Of a DNA stretch of 64,000 bases, positions 42,323 through 50,874 are shown piece after piece. Both the position numbers and the translations under genes were made by a program. The notes beneath the pieces were generated by a model, which did no database searches, was not told the DNA's origin, and saw only the letters and a program-made list of their open reading frames with translations. Numbering within the stretch: the stretch's first letter is position 1; every line of letters begins with the position of its first letter. The stretch spans positions 3,286,001-3,350,000 of the forward strand of contig NZ_CP066362.1 of assembly GCF_030323865.1 (NCBI RefSeq), read 5' to 3'. This DNA is from Pseudarthrobacter defluvii (GTDB taxonomy: Bacteria; Actinomycetota; Actinomycetes; Actinomycetales; Micrococcaceae).

Positions 42323-43213
42323 TCATTCCTGGGTGGGCCACTCGAAAAAGCCCTTGCCGGTTTTGCGTCCCAGCTCGCCGCGGGCCACCTTGTCCCTGAG
42401 GATCTGCGGGGGCGCAAACCGGTCGCCGAGGGTGGACTGCAGGTATTCGGCGATGCCCAGGCGGACGTCGAGGCCCACGATGTCCGTGGTTTTCAGCGGT
42501 CCGGTGGGGTGTTTGTAGCCCAGGACCATGGCGTTGTCGATGTCCTCGGCCGAGGCCACACCTTCCTCCACCATCCGCATGGCCTCCAGCGCGATGGCCA
42601 CGCCCAGGCGTGAGGACGCGAAACCGGGGGCATCGTTGACGACGACGGCGGTCTTGCCAAGTGCCTCCACCCACGTTTTTGCCGCGGCGGCAAGTTCGGG
42701 AGAGGTGCGCTCCCCCAGCACCACCTCGATGAGCGTGGATGCCGGGACGGGGTTGAAGAAGTGCAGGCCCAGGAAGTTTTCGGGCCGCTTCAGTTCACGG
42801 GCCAGCCCGTTAACCGACAGCGATGAGGTGTTGGACGCGATGAACCCGTCCTCCCCCAGCCGCTCTTCAATGCCCCTTAGCGCCGTTACCTTGAGGTCCC
42901 AGTCTTCAGGGACCGCTTCCACCACCAGTTGCCGACCGGTGAAGGCGTCGTAGTCGGTGCTGACTGTCAGCCTGGATGCCAGTTCGTCGAAGTTGGCGTC
43001 CACTGCTCCGCGCTCGATGCTTTTCAGTGCCGCCGACTCCACGCGTTCCCGCGCGCCCTCGGCGGAGACGTCGTCGCGCTCCACCACCAGGACGTCGGCG
43101 CCCTTGATCAGGAAGGCGTGGGCGATTCCCGCGCCCATACGGCCACCGCCCAGCACCCCCACCAGGTGGGGAAGGCCAGTGGGCAGGTCCGGGTTCATTG
43201 ATGAATCAGTCAC
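42323..43213 (-). CDS. paaH: 3-hydroxyacyl-CoA dehydrogenase (PaaH-type)
   Basis: This 296-residue NAD-dependent enzyme oxidises the 3-hydroxyadipyl-CoA intermediate of phenylacetate degradation (or other 3-hydroxyacyl-CoAs). The Rossmann motif GVLGGGRMGAGIAHAF lies at about 17-32, the catalytic His in LGLHFFNPVPAS near 152, and the C-terminal helical domain in LGVAIALEAMRMVEEGVAS. I chose GTG 43213 (MTDSSMNPD), 4 bases after the upstream stop with GGAAAG before it. It is the last gene of the thiolase-paaF-paaH operon. Confidence 0.9.
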   Translation of the reverse strand: MTDSSMNPDLPTGLPHLVGVLGGGRMGAGIAHAFLIKGADVLVVERDDVSAEGARERVESAALKSIERGAVDANFDELASRLTVSTDYDAFTGRQLVVEAVPEDWDLKVTALRGIEERLGEDGFIASNTSSLSVNGLARELKRPENFLGLHFFNPVPASTLIEVVLGERTSPELAAAAKTWVEALGKTAVVVNDAPGFASSRLGVAIALEAMRMVEEGVASAEDIDNAMVLGYKHPTGPLKTTDIVGLDVRLGIAEYLQSTLGDRFAPPQILRDKVARGELGRKTGKGFFEWPTQE

Positions 43214-43217
43214 GGGT

Positions 43218-44021
43218 CTACTTTCCGTCGGCAGGATTGGCGGCGTTTGCCTTCTTGGCCGCGTTGCGGTCCAGGAACGCCTGCATGCGGTCGAACTTGG
43301 CCTGGGACTCGAAGAGGATGCCCTGAGCCAGCTGGTCAATGAGAGGGTGGGCTTCCGCAGGCGCGTGGAACACGGACTTGGTGATGCGGACGGCCAGGGG
43401 ATCCTGGCGCCCGATCCTGTTGGCCAGGCTGTGGGCGGCGTCCAGGAGGTCGGCGGGGTCGTGGATTTCGGTGATGAGATTGATGGCCTTGGCTTCACCG
43501 GCGCCAAGGACCAGCCCGGCCAGCAGGATTTGCTTGGCCATCGGCTCACCCACCAGTTCCTTGAGCCGCCAGCTGGCACCAGCGGCGGCGAGGATGCCCA
43601 GCCCGGTCTCCGGGTTGCCGATCTTTATGTTGGGGGTTCCGATCCGGAAGTCGGCGGCGTAGGCGAGCTCTGCGCCGCCACCCAGGCAGTAGCCATCCAG
43701 TGCAGCGATGACGGGCATGGGCAGCTTGGCGATCCGGACGAAGATTGTGGAGTTGATCCCCTGCAGGGCATCGTCGCGCCGCCGTTCACGCAGCTGGGCG
43801 ATGTCGGCTCCGGAGGCAAACACGCCATCCACCCCGGCAATGATCAGCACCTTGGGGTTCTGTTCCAGCGCGGCGCAGACCGTGTGCAGTTCGTCCACCA
43901 TCTGCTGGTCTATCGCATTCTTCACCCCGGGCCGGTTGAGCAGCACCACTACCCGGTCGTCCCGCTCCTCCACCAGGAGGGCGGAGAACTTTTCCTCGGC
44001 GAGGTTCACCGGTGCGGCCAT
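43218..44021 (-). CDS. paaF: Enoyl-CoA hydratase (PaaF-type)
   Basis: This 267-residue crotonase hydrates 2,3-dehydroadipyl-CoA in phenylacetate breakdown. The crotonase fold shows RVVVLLNRPGVKNAIDQQMV, the oxyanion-hole segment GVDGVFASGADIAQL, and LDGYCLGGGAELAYAADFRI (about 110-129). The two catalytic glutamates expected in this family are likely those in GGGAELA and GNPETGLGI. The start overlaps the thiolase stop by one base (TGATG), so the genes are translationally coupled. The tail is Ala/Asn/Lys-rich. Confidence 0.9.
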   Translation of the reverse strand: MAAPVNLAEEKFSALLVEERDDRVVVLLNRPGVKNAIDQQMVDELHTVCAALEQNPKVLIIAGVDGVFASGADIAQLRERRRDDALQGINSTIFVRIAKLPMPVIAALDGYCLGGGAELAYAADFRIGTPNIKIGNPETGLGILAAAGASWRLKELVGEPMAKQILLAGLVLGAGEAKAINLITEIHDPADLLDAAHSLANRIGRQDPLAVRITKSVFHAPAEAHPLIDQLAQGILFESQAKFDRMQAFLDRNAAKKANAANPADGK

Positions 44022-45247
44022 CAGACCTTCTCCAGCAGCATCGCCGTGCCCTGGCCGACACCCACGCACATGGTGGCGAGGCCGATCTTGGCGTCTTCAC
44101 GTTCCATCCGCCCCAGCAGGGTGATGGCGATCCGCGACCCGCTGGAACCGAGGGGGTGTCCCAGGGCGATGGCGCCGCCGTCACGGTTTACGATTTCCGG
44201 TTCCAGCCCCAGCCGGCGGATGCAGGCCAGTGACTGCGTGGCAAAGGCTTCATTAAGTTCGACGGCGGACAGGTCACCAACGCTCAGGCCGCTCCGCTTG
44301 AGCACTTTCTGGGTGGCCGGGACCGGGCCAATGCCCATGATCTCCGGTTCGCAGCCTGCAGAGGCACCGTCGATGATGCGTGCCCGCGGCGTCAAGCCCA
44401 GACGCTCGATGGCGGCTTCGGAGGCGACGATAATTGCCGAGGCCCCATCGTTGAGGGACGACGAGTTGCCTGCCGTGACCACCGATCCGCCGTGTGCCAC
44501 CGGCTTCAGCTTGGCCAGGACGTCCAGGCTGGTGCCGGGGCGTGGGCCCTCGTCGGTGTCCACCACGGTTTCAGACTTGCGGGTCTTGACGGTTACGGGG
44601 ACGATTTCGTCCTTGAACCGGCCGGCCTCGATGGCGTCCAGGGCCAACTGGTGGGAGCGGACGGCGAAGGCATCGGCGTCTTCCCGGGAAATGTTGTCCA
44701 CCCGGGCCACTTCCTCCGCCGTTTCCGGCATGGAGTAGGTCATCTTGCCGTCCCGGGACAGGCCGCCGTGCTGGAAGTGGGGGTTGGTGAAGCGCCAGCC
44801 GATGGAGGTGTCGAAGATCTGGCCGGGCTTGGCGAAGGCGGTGGTGGGCTTTTCCTGCACCCAGGGCGCGCGGCTCATGGACTCCACGCCGCCGGCGATC
44901 ACGATGTCGGCGGCGCCGGCCTTGATCATGTGGCTGGCCTGAATGATGGCGCTGAGGCCCGAGGCGCAGAGCCGGTTGACGGTGATCCCCGGAATGTGGA
45001 GGGGCAGTCCCGCCAGCAGGGTGGCCATCCGGGCCACGTTCCGGTTCTCCTCGCCGGCACCGTTCGCGTTGCCGAGGATCACTTCTTCGATGCTGTCCGG
45101 ATCCAGGCCGGCGCGCTGCACCGCTTCCCGGACAACCAGGGCTGCAAGATCGTCCGGCCGCACGGAGGACAAAGCCCCTCCATACCTGCCCACCGGCGTT
45201 CGGACCCCGCCAACAAGGAAAGCCTGCGGACCTGCGGTTGCAGCCAT
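44021..45247 (-). CDS. pcaF: Thiolase, probable 3-oxoadipyl-CoA thiolase
   Basis: This 408-residue thiolase cleaves 3-oxoadipyl-CoA to succinyl-CoA and acetyl-CoA, the last step of phenylacetate catabolism. The first catalytic Cys is in NRLCASGLSAIIQ (about 92), the His in LGHPLGSSGSRI (about 360), and the second Cys in MCVGVGQGTAML (near 395). AINEAF-type VELNEAFATQSLA is present. I chose ATG 45247 with GAAGGG 6 bases upstream; the 21-residue extension is unlikely. The PaaR-type operator is 64 bases upstream. A general acetyl-CoA acetyltransferase role cannot be excluded. Confidence 0.92.
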   Translation of the reverse strand: MAATAGPQAFLVGGVRTPVGRYGGALSSVRPDDLAALVVREAVQRAGLDPDSIEEVILGNANGAGEENRNVARMATLLAGLPLHIPGITVNRLCASGLSAIIQASHMIKAGAADIVIAGGVESMSRAPWVQEKPTTAFAKPGQIFDTSIGWRFTNPHFQHGGLSRDGKMTYSMPETAEEVARVDNISREDADAFAVRSHQLALDAIEAGRFKDEIVPVTVKTRKSETVVDTDEGPRPGTSLDVLAKLKPVAHGGSVVTAGNSSSLNDGASAIIVASEAAIERLGLTPRARIIDGASAGCEPEIMGIGPVPATQKVLKRSGLSVGDLSAVELNEAFATQSLACIRRLGLEPEIVNRDGGAIALGHPLGSSGSRIAITLLGRMEREDAKIGLATMCVGVGQGTAMLLEKV

Positions 45248-45310
45248 GGAAACACCCTTCACGCGATAAACAGCACTGTCATCGGCGGCCGGTACAGCGG
45301 AATCCTCCAC

Positions 45311-45332
45311 TTACCGACCGTTCGTTCTGTAA
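45311..45332. promoter_or_regulatory. PaaR-type operator before the thiolase-paaF-paaH operon
   Basis: A 22-bp dyad has half-sites TTACCGACCG and CGTTCTGTAA around TT. The left half is identical to the site at 32093. It should place the beta-oxidation part of the pathway under the same regulator. Confidence 0.75.
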
Positions 45333-45365
45333 ATGGTACACGGCAGGCCGTGGGTGCGCATCCGG

Positions 45366-46040
45366 TTACAGCACCGTGACCCCCAGATGCACCGCGATCA
45401 GCGGTGCCAGCAGGTTCAGTTGGTACTCGTCGATGACGAGCCCGGACAGGCTGCCGAGGCCGCTGACCTTGCGGAACTCCGTGCCCCTGAGGTCGAAGTC
45501 CTTCAATTTTGCTCCGCTCACGTCCAGCGATCCCACGGTGCAGTCCTCCAGCTTCACCCTTGTGGCGGTGGCGGCTCCGAGGTCCAGTTCATTGATGATG
45601 CAGCCGCTGACAAGGACGTCGGTGAGCTTGGCGCCGCGGAGGTTGAGGAAGTCGATCTTGCCGCCGTCGATCCGGACGGACTGCCAGCCGCTCTCATACA
45701 GTTCGGCCGAGCCCAGGCGGGGATTCCGCAGTTCGGATTCGCGCCAGGTACTGCGGGCACCGCGGAAGACGGGCGCGTACACCTCGGCCAGGAGGCAGTC
45801 GCGGAAGGACGCGCCACGGAGCTGGGTTTCGTTGAAGGATGCGGCGTCGAACCGGCATTCCGCAAAGACGGCATCCCCCAGATCGAGGCCGTCCATGGAG
45901 GCCCGGTTGAACCGCACATTCTCATGCCGCCCGCCGCCGCGGAACACTGGATCCGGCAGCTCTTCAAGGTCACGCAGGTCCACGGGGGTCAACCGGGGCG
46001 GGGCCACCTTGAGCGCTGCTTTGCCACGTGCTTTATTCAT
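45366..46040 (-). CDS. Pentapeptide-repeat protein
   Basis: This 224-residue soluble protein has an A(D/N)LxG-like repeat in two blocks (residues ~40-105 and ~128-185). Examples are RFNRASMDGLDLGDAVFAE, FRGARSTWRES and LNLRGAKLTDVLVSG. The repeats should fold as a right-handed quadrilateral beta helix. Such proteins include DNA mimics that protect gyrase (Qnr/MfpA), but many are of unknown role. The repeat register is looser than in MfpA. It is monocistronic. Confidence 0.88.
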   Translation of the reverse strand: MNKARGKAALKVAPPRLTPVDLRDLEELPDPVFRGGGRHENVRFNRASMDGLDLGDAVFAECRFDAASFNETQLRGASFRDCLLAEVYAPVFRGARSTWRESELRNPRLGSAELYESGWQSVRIDGGKIDFLNLRGAKLTDVLVSGCIINELDLGAATATRVKLEDCTVGSLDVSGAKLKDFDLRGTEFRKVSGLGSLSGLVIDEYQLNLLAPLIAVHLGVTVL

Positions 46041-46168
46041 GGTCCCGAGCCTAGCGGTGGGGCCTGACAGCGGGCAGCAGCTGCTGCGCGGGGCTTGAAA
46101 TAATAAGCAAGCTTTGTTTATCGTGAAAGTGCACGGTTGATCGACGGAAACGAAAGGAGGCCGGAACC

Positions 46169-46345
46169 ATGGGCCTCGGAGACAAGATCAGTAACGCGGC
46201 AGAGAACCTTGGCGGCAAGGCCAAGGAAGCTGCAGGCAACGCGACCGACAACGACCGCCTCAAGGCAGAAGGCCAGGCCGACCAGGTTAAAGCAGACGCC
46301 AAGAAGGTGGGCGAAAGTGTCAAGGACGAGTTCAAGCGTCATTAG
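46169..46345 (+). CDS. CsbD-family stress protein
   Basis: This 58-residue hydrophilic helical protein starts GLGDKISNAAENLGGKAKEA and continues with LKAEGQADQVKADAKK, the CsbD/UPF0337 pattern. Homologs are general-stress proteins controlled by SigB in Bacillus; the molecular function is unknown. It is below 60 codons and easily missed. AAAGGAGG (46153-46160) lies 8 bases before the ATG. A loose GTTT-15-GGTTGA pair (46116-46140) may be a stress-sigma promoter. A terminator hairpin follows. Confidence 0.93.
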   Translation: MGLGDKISNAAENLGGKAKEAAGNATDNDRLKAEGQADQVKADAKKVGESVKDEFKRH

Positions 46346-46389
46346 TCCTTGCTGATGCAGCCGCAGCGAACGGCGTGCTGCAACAGCCC

Positions 46390-46424
46390 AAACGGCGGCG
46401 GATCCAGTGGATTTGCCGCCGTTT
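46390..46424. terminator. Bidirectional terminator between csbD-like gene and dinB
   Basis: AAACGGCGGC (46390-46399) pairs with GCCGCCGTTT (46415-46424) around a 15-base loop. A/T ends on both arms suit both strands. It lies 45 bases after csbD and 12 bases beyond the dinB stop. Confidence 0.7.
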
Positions 46425-46435
46425 CGCTGTCCACC

Positions 46436-47506
46436 TCACCAGCCGCTGCGGGTCGGCGTGTGGCCCTGCCGCGAGTCTTCCGGCATGGTCATCTCGGCCC
46501 GGAGGCCAAGCAGACGGATGGGCTGTCCCGGTTCGATCTTCGCGGCGAGGTCAAGGGCCCGTGCCAATACTTCTGCGGAATCTGAGGTCTCGGGAATCTT
46601 CCGCGCGTAGGTCCTGGTGGTGAACGGCGCGTACCGCACCTTCAGCGTCAGGCCAACCACGGGCCTTCCCTCGGCAGCAACATCCTCCAGCACCCGCGCG
46701 GCCAATTCCCTGACGGCGTCGCCAATTTGTTCGGGGTCTGTCAGGTCACGCTGGAAGGTGGTCTCGCGGCTGTGCCCCCGCGGCACCCAGGGTGTATCGT
46801 CCACCACCCGGGAGCCGTCACCCCGCCCCAGTTGGGCGTACCAGGGACCCATTTTCGGGCCAAACTCAGGCACCAGGTGTTCGGGGTCCACCGCTGCGAG
46901 CTCGGCAACAGTCTTGATCCCGAGGGTGGTCAGACGGCGTGAAATCCTGGTTCCCACGCCCCACAGCTCGACCGTAGGCCGGCTCCCCATGACGTCGAGC
47001 CAGTTCTCTTCCGTGAGCCGAAAGACGCCTGCGGGCTTGCCGAATGAGGTGGCCACCTTGGCGCGGAGCAGGGTGTCGCCGATGCCGACGCTGCAGTGCA
47101 GGCGGGTTTCCACCAGGACGGCCTCCTGCAGTTGCCGGGCGAACGCCTCCGGATCGGGGGTCTTGACGCCAACGAATGCCTCGTCCCAGCCGAGCACCTG
47201 GACGGTGGTTCCCGGCTGCGAGCGCAGCACCGCCATGACCTTCTCGGACGCTTCCAGGTAGGCCTCGTGGTCCACCGGCAGGATGACGGCGTCCGGCACT
47301 TTCCGCGCGGCGATGCGCAGCGGCATTCCCGACCCGACCCCGAACGCCCTGGCCTCATAGGATGCGGTGGACACGACGGCACGTTCCGTGGGGTCCCCAC
47401 GGCCGCCGACAATCAGGGGCTTTCCCGCCAGCTCAGGGCGCCGGAGCACTTCAACGGCAGCGATGAACTGGTCCAGGTCCACATGCAGCACCCACTGTTC
47501 GCTCAC
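46436..47506 (-). CDS. dinB: DNA polymerase IV (Y family)
   Basis: This 356-residue low-fidelity polymerase bypasses DNA lesions. Catalytic acidic residues sit in LHVDLDQFIAAVEVL (residues 7-21) and in VQVLGWDEAFVGV (about 101-113), where the usual Ser-Ile/Leu-Asp-Glu is Gly-Trp-Asp-Glu. YEARAFGVGSGMPLRIA, the helix-hairpin-helix VGTRISRRLTTLGIKTVAEL and the little-finger domain (~240-340) follow. A C-terminal beta-clamp motif was not clear. CAGACT 7 bases before the GTG and the lack of a ribosome site point to a leaderless transcript. No LexA box was recognised. Confidence 0.93.
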   Translation of the reverse strand: MSEQWVLHVDLDQFIAAVEVLRRPELAGKPLIVGGRGDPTERAVVSTASYEARAFGVGSGMPLRIAARKVPDAVILPVDHEAYLEASEKVMAVLRSQPGTTVQVLGWDEAFVGVKTPDPEAFARQLQEAVLVETRLHCSVGIGDTLLRAKVATSFGKPAGVFRLTEENWLDVMGSRPTVELWGVGTRISRRLTTLGIKTVAELAAVDPEHLVPEFGPKMGPWYAQLGRGDGSRVVDDTPWVPRGHSRETTFQRDLTDPEQIGDAVRELAARVLEDVAAEGRPVVGLTLKVRYAPFTTRTYARKIPETSDSAEVLARALDLAAKIEPGQPIRLLGLRAEMTMPEDSRQGHTPTRSGW

Positions 47507-47553
47507 AAGCCCCAGTCTGCCCCGGCGGGGCTACAACGGGCTAGCCTTGGGCC

Positions 47554-48303
47554 ATGACGAACGTAGACCTGAGCGCCCAGAGCACGGCCGCCGGCGGATC
47601 CACCTTCCTGCACGGCTACCTTGCCGTACCCGAAGGACAGGGCCCCTTCCCCGGCGTCGTCATGATCCATGAAGTGTTCGGCCTCGATGACCAGACCCGC
47701 CGGCATGCGGACCGGTTGGCCCGGGCCGGCTACCTCACTCTGGCGCTGGACCTGTTCAGCGACGGCGGCCCGCGACGCTGCCTGGTGGGAACCATGCGTG
47801 CCATGGCAGCCAGGACAGGCAGGCCCTTCATCGATATCGCCACCGCCCGCACCTGGCTGGCGGAGTCGGAACTCAGCAACGGCAAAACGGGGGTGATCGG
47901 GTTCTGCATGGGCGGCGGGTTTGCCCTGCTCACCGCCCGGGATGGGTTTGACGCCGCCTCCGTCAACTACGGACGGCTGCCGGGCAAGGAGCAACAGGAC
48001 CTGGTGGACGCACTCCGCGGCGCCTGCCCCATCGTGGGCAGCTACGGCGGCGCGGACAAGTCACTGAAGGGAGCTGCGGCCCGGCTCGAATCAGCCCTGG
48101 ACCAGCTGGGCATCGAGCACAGCGTGAAGGAATTCCCCGGCGCCGGCCACGCCTTCCTCAACGATGAAGAGCTGGGGCCGGTACTCCTCCGCCCGCTGAT
48201 GCGGGTCATGGGCGTAGGTCCGGACCCGGAGAACTCGCCCGAGGCCTGGCAGAGGATCGAGGACTTCTTCGCGCGGCACCTCAAGGATGGTGCAGCACCT
48301 TAA
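47554..48303 (+). CDS. Dienelactone hydrolase family protein
   Basis: This 249-residue alpha/beta hydrolase has the Cys nucleophile motif GVIGFCMGGGFAL (about 113-125), the Asp in CPIVGSYGGADKS (about 166), and the His in FPGAGHAFLND (about 198). This is the Cys-Asp-His triad of dienelactone hydrolases, which open dienelactones in the beta-ketoadipate route; many relatives act on other esters. TAGCCT lies 6 bases before ATG 47554, so translation is probably leaderless. It is divergent from dinB with 47 bases between. Confidence 0.9.
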   Translation: MTNVDLSAQSTAAGGSTFLHGYLAVPEGQGPFPGVVMIHEVFGLDDQTRRHADRLARAGYLTLALDLFSDGGPRRCLVGTMRAMAARTGRPFIDIATARTWLAESELSNGKTGVIGFCMGGGFALLTARDGFDAASVNYGRLPGKEQQDLVDALRGACPIVGSYGGADKSLKGAAARLESALDQLGIEHSVKEFPGAGHAFLNDEELGPVLLRPLMRVMGVGPDPENSPEAWQRIEDFFARHLKDGAAP

Positions 48304-48337
48304 GGACCAAGCGCTGTACGGCATCCGGATACAACGA

Positions 48338-48376
48338 CGACGGCGGGCCGCCCTCCCCAGGGGCAACCCGCCGTCG
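48338..48376. terminator. Bidirectional terminator between hydrolase and permease
   Basis: CGACGGCGGG (48338-48347) pairs with CCCGCCGTCG (48367-48376). The flanks (ACAACGA and AACGTTGT) extend the pairing imperfectly. It lies between two convergent stops. Confidence 0.75.
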
Positions 48377-48392
48377 AACGTTGTTCAGGAAG

Positions 48393-49853
48393 TCAGCTGT
48401 AGAGCTCGCTCTTGGGCTGGTTGTTCTTGACCTTCTGCCAGCCCAGCCACAGGACCACCGCGAAGAACGGGATGGTGGCCAGGGTCCACAGGCCCAGGTA
48501 GAACACCTCGCCGTCCTTGCTGGTCATGGTGTCGAAGCCGATGAGCACGGTGATGGCGAGCAGGGCGATGAGGCCGGCCCAGCTGGTCCACGGCGAGCCC
48601 GGCATGGGCAGGCTGGAGACGTTGCCCTTCTTCTTCCGCAGCGCGATCTGGCTGGCGAAGATGGAGCCCCAGGTGAAGATGACTCCGATGGAGGCCGTGT
48701 TCAGGGCGAGGTCGAAGGCGTGCGAGCCGCCCAGCCAGATGTTCAGCAGGATGCCCACCAGGTAGACGGCGCCGATGGCCAGGATCGCGGCGTAGGGGAC
48801 GTGGCGGGTGGACATGCGGGTAAGCCACTGCGGGGCGTGGCCATTGTTGGCCATGGTCCGGAAGATCCGGCCGATGGAGTACAGGCCCGAGTTGCAGGAG
48901 GACAGCGCTGCGGTGATGACGATCATGTTCATGACGTCACCCATCCAGCCCAGGCCCATCTGGCCAAAGACCGTGACGAACGGGGAGGTGCCGGCCTTGT
49001 ATTGGTCCGAGGGCAGGAGCATGGCGAGCAGGGTCACGGAGCCGACGTAGAAAACGACGATGCGGACCACGACGGCGCGGATCGCCTTGGGAACTTCGCG
49101 TTCCGGATTCTGCATCTCACCGGCGGTGATGCCCACCAGTTCGATGGCGTTGTAGGCAAAAATCACGGCGTTCAGGACCAGGATCATGACCAGCGCGCCC
49201 TTGGGGAACATGCCGCCGTCGGCCGCGAAGAGGTTGTTGACCGATGCGTGGCCGTCGCCCACCTTGGCATTGGTGACCACCATGAAGGTGCCCACGGCCA
49301 GGAAGATGACGATTGCGGCAACCTTCAGGACGGAAGCCCAGAATTCGAACTCGCCGAATGCCTTCACGCTGAACAGGTTCACGGCCACCAGCAGCACCAG
49401 CGCTGCGATGGCGGACAGTTCAACGGGGACGTTGGGGAAGAAGAACTGGAAGTACAGGCCGATCGCGATGAGCTCGGCGATGCCGGTCATGGCCCAGTTG
49501 ATGAAGTACATCCACCCGGAGAGGAAGGCGCCCTTCCTGCCGAACATCTCGCCGGCGTAGCTGACGAACGAGCCGGAGGTCTGCCGGTACATGATGAGTT
49601 CGCCCAGGGCCCGCATGAGCAGGTAGGCGATGACGCCGGCGATGGCGTAGGAGAAGATCAGGGCGGGGCCGGTGGAGGCGAGGCGTCCGCCGGCTCCCAT
49701 GAAGAGGCCGACGCCGATGGCGCCGCCCATGGCGATCATGGTGACGTGGCGGCGGCCCAGGGTCTTTTTGTAGCCCTCGGCGCTGAGGGTGGGGTCGACG
49801 ACGGAGGATGGCGCCGTGCTGTTCTTTAGGTCTGTGGGGGTACTTTGAGGCAC
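48393..49853 (-). CDS. Amino-acid permease (APC family, AnsP/GabP-like)
   Basis: This 486-residue, 12-helix proton-coupled importer has the family start YKKTLGRRHVTMIAMGGAIG and VGLFMGAGGRL. The conserved ALGELIMYRQTSGSFVSYAGE segment is split by helix 3, followed by FAYNAIELVGITAGE. Closest in feel are asparagine, GABA and aromatic amino-acid permeases, but the substrate cannot be fixed. I favour GTG 49853 (MPQSTPTD) because AAGGAA lies 6 bases upstream; ATG 49886 is the alternative. Dyads upstream (49907-49950) may be regulatory. Confidence 0.92.
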   Translation of the reverse strand: MPQSTPTDLKNSTAPSSVVDPTLSAEGYKKTLGRRHVTMIAMGGAIGVGLFMGAGGRLASTGPALIFSYAIAGVIAYLLMRALGELIMYRQTSGSFVSYAGEMFGRKGAFLSGWMYFINWAMTGIAELIAIGLYFQFFFPNVPVELSAIAALVLLVAVNLFSVKAFGEFEFWASVLKVAAIVIFLAVGTFMVVTNAKVGDGHASVNNLFAADGGMFPKGALVMILVLNAVIFAYNAIELVGITAGEMQNPEREVPKAIRAVVVRIVVFYVGSVTLLAMLLPSDQYKAGTSPFVTVFGQMGLGWMGDVMNMIVITAALSSCNSGLYSIGRIFRTMANNGHAPQWLTRMSTRHVPYAAILAIGAVYLVGILLNIWLGGSHAFDLALNTASIGVIFTWGSIFASQIALRKKKGNVSSLPMPGSPWTSWAGLIALLAITVLIGFDTMTSKDGEVFYLGLWTLATIPFFAVVLWLGWQKVKNNQPKSELYS

Positions 49854-49906
49854 AACTGTTCCTTGTGGGTTGGGGGTTGGCCGCATCCGGTCTTCGTATG
49901 ATCGAG

Positions 49907-49950
49907 CTCACATAATTCGGTTTACAGGCCATTTGGCCAGCGAATGTGAG
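49907..49950. promoter_or_regulatory. Nested inverted repeats upstream of the permease
   Basis: CTCACAT (49907-49913) pairs with ATGTGAG (49944-49950), and inside lies the perfect palindrome GGCCATTTGGCC (49927-49938). Both dyads sit 55-100 bases before the permease start. The regulator is unknown. Confidence 0.35.
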
Positions 49951-50060
49951 GGCGAACCGTCGAACTGCCGAAGCTTCACGCGACCTGACCATCTTACAAC
50001 CTGGCGTGGAGTGGTACGTGACCCGCACTACACGCCCCGGCCCGGCGATAGGCTGGGAGC

Positions 50061-50822
50061 ATGGCAACAGCCCACCGCTTACCGCCCGCTCCTCAGCCCC
50101 AGCTGTACCGTTTCTCCCCCATGGACGTGGCCACGCTGTGCCTCTACGTTGCCATCGCAGGATTTTTTGCCGCCGCCGGGGATTTGGTGGCCCCGTTTCT
50201 GCGCCAGATAGCACCATCCCCTGCAGCGGCCTCCTACGCAGTGAACCTGCTGTTCTATGCCTCAGTAGGAATACTGGCGCTCCTGGCGGCCCGCAAGGTG
50301 GTGGTACGCGACCTCAAGGTCCTGGCAACCCGGCCCTGGTTCACGCTGCTTATGGTGCCGGCGTCCGTCATCGCCATGATGATCCTCACGGCGGTGGTGG
50401 TGGCGGCGAACGGGCAGGTGGAAACCTCGCAGAACCAGGCCGGCCTGCAGGCACTGATGCAGCAGGTCCCCGCCTGGCTCATGGTGCCGCTGCTGGTGGT
50501 GGTGGGTCCGTTCGTGGAGGAGTACATCTTCCGGCACCTGCTGATCGGAAAGCTGGGCAGGCGGGTCAACATCTGGATCTGCTGCATCCTGTCCGTGGTG
50601 CTCTTCGCGGCACTGCACATCGTGGGGCAGGAGGCGATTACCCTCACCGCCCTCCTCCCCTACCTGGCCATGGGCGCCACGCTGGTGTTCGTCTACATGT
50701 GGACCGGCAGGAACGTCATGTTCTCCTACTTCGTGCACGCCGCCAAGAACCTGTTGGCCGTGATTCTGGTCTATGCCATCCCGCCGGAACTGTTCAACCA
50801 GATGCAGAACGTCCAGGCGTAA
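50061..50822 (+). CDS. CPBP-type intramembrane metalloprotease
   Basis: This 253-residue, ~7-helix protein has the CPBP/ABI motifs: the Glu-Glu and Arg in GPFVEEYIFRHLL (about 152-164) and the His in VVLFAALHIVGQE (about 178-190). A later His lies in MFSYFVHAAKNL. Relatives cleave or bind membrane-embedded substrates (Rce1-like CAAX proteases, bacteriocin immunity). TAGGCT lies 6 bases before ATG 50061 with no good ribosome site. It starts 207 bases from the divergent permease. Confidence 0.9.
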   Translation: MATAHRLPPAPQPQLYRFSPMDVATLCLYVAIAGFFAAAGDLVAPFLRQIAPSPAAASYAVNLLFYASVGILALLAARKVVVRDLKVLATRPWFTLLMVPASVIAMMILTAVVVAANGQVETSQNQAGLQALMQQVPAWLMVPLLVVVGPFVEEYIFRHLLIGKLGRRVNIWICCILSVVLFAALHIVGQEAITLTALLPYLAMGATLVFVYMWTGRNVMFSYFVHAAKNLLAVILVYAIPPELFNQMQNVQA

Positions 50823-50874
50823 AGCTGCTCCACCGGACCTTCCGCAACGCCCCACCCACCTTTACCGTGGACGC

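Noticed and set aside
42957..44738. 593-residue plus-strand frame across the paaH-paaF-thiolase operon
   Set aside because: It crosses three well-supported minus-strand genes and shows no domain.
48381..49829. 482-residue open frame antisense to the amino-acid permease
   Set aside because: It is extremely rich in Asp, Gly, His and Gln, as antisense frames of membrane proteins are, while the real gene is a full-length APC permease.
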